64,000 nucleotides of DNA from Nymphalis io. Its lineage: Eukaryota; Arthropoda; Insecta; Lepidoptera; Nymphalidae. Position numbers and translations under genes: made by a program. Below, piece by piece: positions 11,701-22,000 of the stretch. The stretch is from NCBI RefSeq assembly GCF_905147045.1, contig NC_065894.1, positions 9,151,501 to 9,215,500 on the forward strand. The letters run 5' to 3'. Numbering within the stretch: position 1 is the stretch's first letter; every line of letters starts with the position of its first letter. A model generated the notes under the pieces. The model was not told the DNA's origin, did no database searches, and saw nothing but the letters and a program-made list of their open reading frames with translations.

Positions 11701-14700
11701 GAACATACATTGCTATGCAAATGATAGTACAGTGCATGGTTGGTACCACGGACGCGCAGTGGCTGGGCGGGCGGAAACTGAGGAGAGGCGGGAGAATCTT
11801 GTCATTGAACTCGATAGGACGTTAGAGCTCATCGCCAAATGGGGTTGTGATAATTTTGTTGAGTTTAATGCCAAGAAATCACAGGTATGCGCTCTCACAG
11901 CGAAAAAGTCACCATTTTACCCTCATCCCTCCCTCTGTGGCACACCGCTGATGATACAAAGCAAAATCGCCATGCTGGGGATGGACGTTCGCTGCGACCT
12001 TAGTCCAAGGGATTACATCGAGGCTATTATAAAAACAGCTTCACGGAAACTCGGAGTTCTGAACAAGGTGCGGCGTTTTTTCACGCCACAACAACTATGC
12101 CTGTTATACAAAACACAGGTACGGTCTTGCGTTGAATATTGCTCGCACCTTTGGGATGGCTCCGCTAAGTACCTACTGGAGGCCTTGGACCGGTTGTAGC
12201 GACGTGCAGTACGCATTATTGGCGACGTAAAGGTCACAAACACCCTTAAACCTTTACAATTGCGTCACGAGATAGCAGCACTGAGCGCTTTCTATCGACT
12301 GTATCACGGCGAGTGCTCTGAGGAATTATTCTCTCTAATTCCTGCTTCCCCCTTCCTTCTTACAACCCGGGTTCCTTCAAACGAGGCGTGAAGAGGCATC
12401 TTGCGGGCCGGCAAGGCGGGGACGGCTAGTACAGAACATTCTTCCCGACTGTACTGGCCGTCGTCGCGTTTGAACTCTACTACCACTTACCATCAGGTGG
12501 AGTAGAGTCATTTGCCATCCCGGCGCATATAAAAAAATATATAACTAAGATTTTATGTCCCTTGTGCCTGTAATTACACTGGCTCACTCACCCTTCAAAC
12601 CGGAACACAACAATACCAAGTACTGCTGTTTTGCGGTAGAATATCTGATGAGTGGGTGGTACCTACCCAGACGAGCTTGCACAAAGCCCTACCACCAGTG
12701 AAACTATTCATACAAGTTTTAAACCATCGAACAAGCGTATATCCTCGTTAAAATATTGGTATGAATAGTACGGTGTAGCATTGAGATAACCTTAAGAAGC
12801 AGCTCCGAGTTAATTTGAAACAAGTGAAGTCATATAACCTAAGAAATAAATATTAAAGTACTTAATCCTGTAATTAACTAAGTAGCATACCATGTTGAAT
12901 ATTACAACTGATCGTTAATGATATATTTTATGGCATTATAAACACCTTAACCATTAGTGAAATAGGCTCGATAGCCTTAAGTGCTTGGATGTTAAATTAT
13001 TAATTTATAAACAATTCTATTTGTCTAAAGATTCAATAATACTATCAAATTTCATTGATTATGAAAAATGGACACGGTTTTATACTTAATTCAGCGTTTG
13101 ACCCATGTTTATATAATATTTTGTGTGTTATAATATAACAATATTATTAGTTTTTTTATGAAATTAAATAAAAAACGAATAATACTATTATAATATGTTC
13201 TTGAATAACATGATAACGATCGATAAATGATAATTTTATATAAAAAAAATATATTTTCAGAAAAATATAAACTGTTTATTATCTGTGTATAGGTACGCCA
13301 TTTTATAAAATTTACATCCTCTAAATATCACTTAATGATATGCTATGATGTTTTTATTATGTTTTTACTTTTATTGCATTTCGTAAATAAACTTTGAGCT
13401 GTCACCTTGAATGGTTTGTTTACTAAATAAGACAAATAGTAACTTATTCAAGTCTGAAATAAATTTTCGCATTCGGAGGCCGAAATTGTTTATTTCGAGC
13501 CGGAAATTTCTAGTGTCCATTAGCATTCTGGCGGTGTACGACATAAGGAAAATCTGTTACAAAGGACATGTCGGAAGAAATAGACGTCCTCCCGCAATGA
13601 GTTCGCTGAATCTTTGATTTATGAACGGGAAAAATCACTTTTCCTCATTACTAAACGATAATTTACGATAATAGATCTGTAATTGCGGAACAAAAAGCTA
13701 TAATGTATTCACTGTCTTTTCTCTTATTCACTTTCAATTACACAACAAGTGGTGGATGCTAAAGGCATTACAATTTTTTATTAAGCTCCCTTCTTGTGTA
13801 GTATATTTTACCCAAACTTTATCTTATGGGTTTGGTTACTGTAACCTCAAAATATTTACTAACAAATATTACTTACTTGGTAGTAGGTTTTTGTGGAAGC
13901 TGCCTGGGTATGTACCACCCACTCCTCCTATATTCTACCGCCAAACAGCAACACAATGTTGTGTTCCAATTTGAAGTGCGAGTGAGTCGGTGTAAATAAT
14001 GCACAAGGCATATAATATATTTATTCCAAAGGTTGATAGCCCATTGATGATGTAAGGGATGGTTAATATTTCTTACAGTGAAAATGTCTATGGGCAATGG
14101 TATGTATGGATATGGATACTTAACGTACCTAGAGACTACCTACCTACCTATTTATTTTAATAATAAAAAAAATAAACAAATTGTTATAATCAATTACTAT
14201 CGTTACATAAATAAATATCGTTACATTCCCTAATTAATTATAACCAATACTTATATGTTTTAAAAGATAATTGAAAATAGTTATGTATTGTGTAGACTAA
14301 AAGGGAAAGCTTTTAATTAGAATCGAGTTGTCACTTTAGAGACGCAATCAGTCTTCTCCTTAAGATTGGCAAAGATTAGGAAATTAATAACATTGCCAAT
14401 ATACTGCGTCACTAATGGTTATATAGCAAGTCTCTCCAAACAATTAACATTAACAATAAATGCGGAAAATTTAATGAAAACTAAACATTGTAAGCACTGA
14501 TTTTTAGTGTAAACATAGCTGACCAAGCTGCTTCGTGATTTTAACATTAGGTGTTTAATTAGAGCTTTACAACTCAACCCACAAGAAATAAATATATAAC
14601 GAACAAATAAATTAAAATTGTTTTGTTCTTAAAAACATGAATAGCTTCATTAACAAGGACTTGTTGATATGAAGTAATGAAAATGGTTTTAAGTGGATAT

Positions 14701-17700
14701 GAAGTTACTTGGCGATAGGAATATGTGCGTCTGGGTAAGTGCAAAACGGTAATACTAAATATTTTTTGACCCGGTTTGAAGGGTAAATAAGTGTAATTGA
14801 AGGCAGAATTTACATATCATCACAAGTTCCCAAGGTGGTTAGCGCATTGACGTTGTAACGGATTTTTAATATACAGTGATAATGTCTAGGGGCGCTGGTG
14901 ACCACTTACCATCAGTGAAATGAATACCCAAAATCTCAGACGGATGACGTATGTATGTACCTATCTAAATCTAATTCTCAAGTCTGTTAGCTAATCGAAG
15001 CTAATTCCAAGGGATTTAGACTTATACTTCCTCAGATTGTAATCTGTTAAGCCAATATCCTATACATCAAAAAGATTTTGTACCAATATTCCGTAATAAA
15101 TGTTAATATGGCGAGCATCACGATCTCGCTAAGTGCTAAATACATACGAAGTCAAAGGACGCTTCAAATATAATACTATATTGGCTTTTAAGGCAAGATT
15201 TTATAATATTTTAAATTTCTAAGATTAAAACTTAAGCTCTTAATCATCGTGACATAAAACTGAAATGTTGTAGACATTACGTAATCGGATGGTCACAGTA
15301 TTCTATAAAGTTACTTTCTATGGATCCTTTGGCTCCATAGTATTTCGTCTAATATAAAATTTAAATATAATTTCAATTTTTAGTTTTAATACTAATTTCA
15401 ACTTCTATTTAAAATATATATTTGATTTATTTTCTAGAATAATTATTTTATATGAGTGTTGGAATTAAATGGCGCCCGAGGACGTAAAAGATAAGACACT
15501 TCACTGTTATTTACTCTTTATTTTATAACACATAACTATTTATTATATTGCGATACTTTAACATGCAACGTAATCCTTATTAAAAAAATTGACTAAAGTA
15601 AGTAGTAAGAAATTTGAATATTATTTATTTTAATGCAACAAAAAATTATGAAGCCTAGATTTTTTACTATTGTGCTCTTTATTTAATAGGAAATTTGAAT
15701 TGAAATACAACAAAATATAACGAAGCTCACGTTCGGGTCCAAGTATTTCTCTCTAGACATAAAGAAAAGACAAACCTTGTTAAGATATTTGTTATGAAAA
15801 AGTAACAATTGAATTATTATTGCTAATCTCTTTATACCGTTTTTTGGAATGGCAAATAGAGTTTATTTAAAGTACATACTAGCTTAAATCCAATACATAT
15901 ATTGTTAAATGTAAAAACCAAGTAAGATAAACAAAATTTTATTTAGCAAATAATTCCTATACATCACTTCTGATCTTGACAGTGACACTGACCTTCACTC
16001 GATTGTAGTTGAATTCAACCTCATTGTAAATCGATTTTTATGTCAATCCGATGTTAATCACGACTATAATATGCCGCTCCTCCTTTACAGGCGAACTATA
16101 AAAATCATTCAATAGAACCTCTTTAGTATGATAAACCACTAATTACTTCCGAAACCGCAGAACGTACGTTCTTGGCTTTAAAGATTGATTCAATATAAAG
16201 TTTTCGTCAAGACAATTGTTATTGTCGTAATAAATAATTATTGTATATTGCTTTTATTAATGTAATAATCTTAATATATTCAGCTGAACAACAATAATAA
16301 CTTTGGTTGCTACTAATCTTATCCCAAAACAGATATGTCCGAATAGAAATAACGTATGAATTTAAACCAAAAGTTATAAGTAAAAATGAAGACTTAGCTC
16401 TGATTCTTTTTTATACAATTCTTTAACTAACCATATTTGACAAGACTAATTATTTATCTAAATTTGGAATATAATATATAAAATGGATATATGGAATATA
16501 GGTTATATACAAAAGAAGCATTTCAATTCAAACCTTTACAAGTCGTAAGAATAAGTTAAGATAGCCAATCAATAGTCTGTCCTTAAAATATCGTCTAATA
16601 CCGCGTGGATAGTCTTGTCTTGATTGTATTTTGTCATATATTTGAAGAACGAAGAAAAACGAAGAAGAAATTTGTTAGTTAGTAGTCGGGGTGGGTAGTC
16701 CCAGCTTCGCATTCAAAAAAAACATATAAAGTTTATATATTAATACATGTAACTTCTATAGCTTACACTTTTCAACAATAATCGTCATATTTCAGCCAAT
16801 TTTCACAAAACCTTAATCAATTATATCCCTAAAACTTTCTCATAAATCACCGCCTATTAGTGAAAACCAAATTAAAATCCGCTAAAGCTATTTTACACAT
16901 TATAAGTTTAAATTAACTACATAAATAAATTTTATTACTACCACGGTTGCCGTCATAATAAATATAAGTTAGAGGCTAAAAACTTAAATGGCATGTTTTA
17001 TTTAGTTTTTTTCCATGTCAAACAATTAGTTTTATTTCTGTGAAATATGAAATTTGTAAACACACAAGTGAGTGTGATAAAAACCCAGAGATTATCAGTT
17101 ATGAACTAATTTCATATTTAGATTGTTTATTTTCCTCTTTAGGAAAGCATATTTTATTTATATCGATAACTTTATTAATACCACATAAATTTCAATATTT
17201 ATATATACAAAAAAATAATAAATGAGGATATTGTTGTAGGTACATTCAAACTATAATCAAAACTATAGAAAAGAAAAAACAAGGCACGGATAAGAGGCCT
17301 GTGGAGAACCATTTTGTTTCACGCAATAGACAAAAAAACTTAAAGTTCATTCATATGTAAAAATATATTGTTTTTTTTTTAATAAATCGTTAGGAATAAA
17401 TTGATGCACTAAAAAATAAGGACTAACTAAAGTTTTTTTAGACGATGCAATCAATGTATTGAGATGATAGTAAAAACTAAAAGAATTCGATTTAAATCTA
17501 TGCTTGCATAATGTATAACTTGATGAGATATCAATATTTTTTGACAGCAGGATACAATATACTTATAAGGATAAAGCTGAGGAGGTACAGAGGTTGGAAT
17601 TTATATCTAGAGATTACGTCGGATAAAGATGTCTGATGTAAACGTTTTCAATTTGAGGAAATTGCTGAATATAAATTAATCTAATCACATTAATACTTAA

Positions 17701-18964
17701 AATTTACATTTCATTAAGTCTACTGGATGAAAATATTGTATATATATTATATATACATATGAAATTGGCGTTTTTTTTACGGAAGGAATATAAAGTCAAT
17801 TTTTTTTTTGTAAAATATATTTAATTAATCAAAGTATGCACCGTTGTTATCTATGCACTTTTGCCATCTCATAGGTAGTTCATTGATCCCTTTACTAAAA
17901 AAACCATGGGTGCGAGACTCAATAAACTCTTTGAAGGTGGTTTGGACTGCCACACCGGAGTTGAATTTTTTTCCTTAAAAATGGTAATCTGTTGGAGCAA
18001 GGCCCGAGAGTACGGTGGATGTCGCAGAAATTCCAATTGTAGCTTATCTAACTTAGTGGTTGTTTGTTGTGCAGTGTGTGGTCTTGCGCTGTCGTGAAGC
18101 AGCAGTGGCCTAGAGCGATTGACCAATCTCGGTTGTTTAGCAGCTAGTTCGTCCTTCATGGTTTGCAGTTGCTGACAATAGATATCTGCCGTAATCGTTT
18201 GGCCATATTTTAGAAAGCTGTAGTGAACAACACTGGCGCTAGTCCACCAAATTCACAAGTAACTTTTTCTGAGCCAATTTTCGTTTAGGGCAGGATTTGG
18301 CTGGGTCTCCAGGGTTCAGTCATTGCGACGAGCGCTTCCGATTATCGTACAGTATCCAATTTTCATCACAAGTAATAAGTCGATTTAAAATGCAAGTTCG
18401 ATTCACTCAATTCATTAGGTACCCATTGTTCAAGTTTTTTTACTTTCCCGATTTGCTTCAAGTGGATTAATACAGTTTTATCACTTACCCCGAAGCCTGC
18501 AGCTATCTCTGAAGTGCTTTGTGATGGATCCGCTTCCACGATAGCCTTTAATTCTTCATTTTCCACTTTGGTCTACGGCCGTCCACGGGGTTGGTTCTGA
18601 AGGTCAAAATTTCCAGAACGTTGAAACTAAAAACGTACCGTGCTTCCTTTTGCGACGCCAGCGCCGTACACATCATTAATCCTTTGAGCTGTTTCTGCAG
18701 CACTGGTGCCACGGTAGAAATCGTACTCGTAAATATACCGATATTTCATGTTTTCCATTGTGTGGTAATAAGCGACGCCAAAGAAAAAAAATAATGAGGT
18801 AAAAACAAATGAATGACTGTTTTCAAAACTCAAATGTACCAGCTAAATGAATTTATAAATTTGAATTTGGAATTCTTAACCAAAGAGGAGATATTTCAGA
18901 TCAAAGTAGTCAGTACGAAAAACGCTAATTTCATACGTAAGGACCTAATATACAATATTTATAT

Positions 18965-19032
<68 letters not shown>

Positions 19033-22000
19033 ACGTATATATACAATATTTGAATTTTATTATATTTGAATTTTATTTTCTGAGTAACTATTTCGAAATC
19101 ACATAATTTAGCGTAATATAACAAACACGATACATTATATTTATAACTAATAGTCCTTATTTAATACTTCAGTGTAAGCAAATAATTTTTTAAAGTTTAA
19201 TATAAAATAATAATATTTATAACGAGATGTATGTATGTAATATATATGACACAAGTGTGCATTTTATTGGTTTGGGGTTTGGTTTCAGGACACCAGTATA
19301 ATGTTTGAAACTAGCCACTAGTTTTATATAATAAATTCTTTTAATATATTCGAACAGTTGGAACTCAATTGGGCAATATTGTGAAAGATAAGAATTAAAC
19401 GGATGGAGAATGTAACAAAAGATTTAAAAAAAAAACACAAATTGTTTCATTTGTGTTGAGCCGAGCATAAAATTGTCGCCATAAAAACACCTTTAAGTAT
19501 CCAATTAAGTTCTCATATTAACTTTTTGTCGTGATTTAGCAATTACTCTAATACTTTGTTTAACTAGATCTTTAGCTATGTTAACTATCATACATTGTAT
19601 TTCAATATTGGCTGTCAACGACCTTGTTTGTAACAAATAATATTAAACAAAAAATGTTTTAAAGATAACTAATGACATAATTATTAAAATAATAGATACT
19701 TGAAAGGTTTCAGCTATTAAGGCAATTTTGTGTAGCTCTCGCAGTATGTAATATGAGCCATAATGATTTTAAATCCCGTTAGGAAATACTTAAGAAAATA
19801 CATATAACGTCTGCGAAGGAGGTAACAGGAAATTTAATTGTATATATTTTTATTTTGAGTAAAAATATTACACATGGGTGTTTTTAGTACCTGAGTTTCA
19901 AATTTCTGTTGCTTAAATATATAAATCATCTATTCTTCTATAACACAGAAAATTACCATACTCAATAGTAGTAGCTAGTTTATATGGCTGTGGATCATGG
20001 GCAAATTGCCACTTAAAGGTCATGTCGTACGTTCTATGGTTAATCTCTTGATTTTATCTGATTGCGAACCCATCGAACTGTCAGACGTATTTTAATGGTC
20101 ATAAGGGCATGTATATTAATGGTCATTAGTAAGTCTCAACATTATTTATTTAGTCTATATTGTAGTAATAAATTGAATTATTTTTACGAGGCTGCAGAAA
20201 TGGTACATGTCAGGAATTCAGTAAGGACAATTTTTATTCAAGATTTATAACTGATTAAAAAGTATATTTACTTTAAAGATAATATATTATGCATCTCTAC
20301 TTTACGTCATTTTTACTTTATATGAGTAAATTATAATATATAAATTATTCTACAAAATAAAAGTGTGCAATTCTTTGCGAGTTATACTAATTATAGCCAG
20401 GCCAGCCAGGAATTGACTAATGTCTGCTATGTATGAGTCATCAGCTGATTTGCTGTTAATTTTTATTTTATAATTAAGGTAACAGTACGCTGGTTATAAA
20501 TAAAAAATACTTAAACTTTTATAATTTTTTGAATTAAAACGAATGTATTTCTATACTTATTTTTGTTAATTATCAAATGTTTATGTATTATATTATGCTG
20601 TATGTTTCGCAATAAAAATAAATAAAATAAAATAATACTAGATTGTATTGTCATTAGCACAAAAACACATTTTTTTTATAGAATAGGAAGGCGGACGAGC
20701 GTATGGGCCAACAGATGGTAAGTGGTCACCAACGCCCATAGACATTGGCATTGTAAGAAATGTTAACCATCGCTTACATCACCAATGCGCCACCAACCTT
20801 GGGAACTAAGGTTTAAAGGGTGAGTGAGCAAGCGTAACTATAGGCACAGGGGACCTGACATCAAAGTTCCCAATATTGGCGATGTAAGGAGTGAATTATA
20901 TTTATTACAATACCAAGCTACCATCAGATGACACGCTTGCCATTATGCCTACATAATAAAAAAAATACGCCTTAAAAATACATTTTGCCATTTCCAGATC
21001 TTCTCTACGAGAACTACATTCCCAATGACCCGGATAAACAAGATAGCATACTACGAAAATTATCCGAGTACTGCGGCAAGTCTATGTTTAACTATACAAC
21101 AGAAGATGCTGAACCTCCATTCAAATGGGACTTCTACCATTCTTTCTTCTTCTCTTATACCGTTGTTAGTACTATAGGTGAGTATTGTGAAGTTTAGTAA
21201 ATTTTTAAGCTTATGTCGTAGTTATATCCACATACAACTACCAAAAATCTTGACAAAACATTTAAAATAGAAAAAAAGACAATTATCAATAGATTTTTTC
21301 TTTAACACATACGATAAGAGATATAGATATACAGAGAGAGATATATATTATTACATTCTGGATTAACATTTGAATAATTATATCTTTATCTGATTACAGG
21401 ATACGGAAATTTAGCACCGACTACGCACCTTTCAAGAATTCTAATGATATTTTATGGTTTGTTCGGGATCCCTATCAATGGTATCCTATTGGCAAACCTT
21501 GGTGAATATTTTGGAATGCAGGTAAATATTTTGTTTCCTACAAGATGGTATAAGTGTGCATACTACAGTATTCATATTTATCAGTACCATTATCAGATAC
21601 ATTGTGAATAAGCTTGGTTATAGATTTAGACTTAGTCTAACAATATCAGAGAAGTCATTGTTTTTGCAAATAAATTAACAGAAGACAATTAAATTTTTTA
21701 CTACTTTATTTTTCAGCTCATTTTAGTTTATCGGAAATATAAAAGAAAAAATGAAAAACGGGCAGATAAGTTAGACTATTTCTTTCACAACCTCGGCATG
21801 CTTGGACAGATCTTTCTTTACCTCGTTCCCGGATTTCTCTTCTTTATTTTCTTGCCGGCGTGTATCTTTGTCGTCTTTGAAGGCTGGGATTACGTCGCTG
21901 GGATTTATTACGCTTTTGTAACTTTGACTACTATTGGATTTGGTGATATTGTTGCAGGTATTGTTTCGTTTATATTTAGGTTCAACTTAGCGAAAACTTT

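Larger units (their letters stand above)
10800..12542 (+). mobile_element. 5'-truncated CR1/Jockey-type LINE with dead reverse transcriptase
   Basis: Encodes reverse transcriptase from just upstream of the fingers (ASGPNGIPAIVLKK, NYRPIAITSVLCKVMERI, DRQYGFRPKRSTGD, SLDISKAFDRVWH, AGVPQGSVLSPTLFLLHIND) to the C-terminal domain (YRLYHGECSEELFSLIPAS). It is broken several ways: in-frame TGA at 11114-11116, TAG at 12197-12199, an internal deletion near 12365 that shifts the frame, and Asn (AAT, 11720-11722) for the first catalytic Asp of the YADD motif. The endonuclease half is missing by 5' truncation. The 3' end is a hairpin followed by GCGCATATAAAAAAATAT. It lies within a SINE A copy in intron 1 of ork1, in the same orientation as the gene. 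Assignment to CR1/Jockey is by resemblance. Confidence 0.9.
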
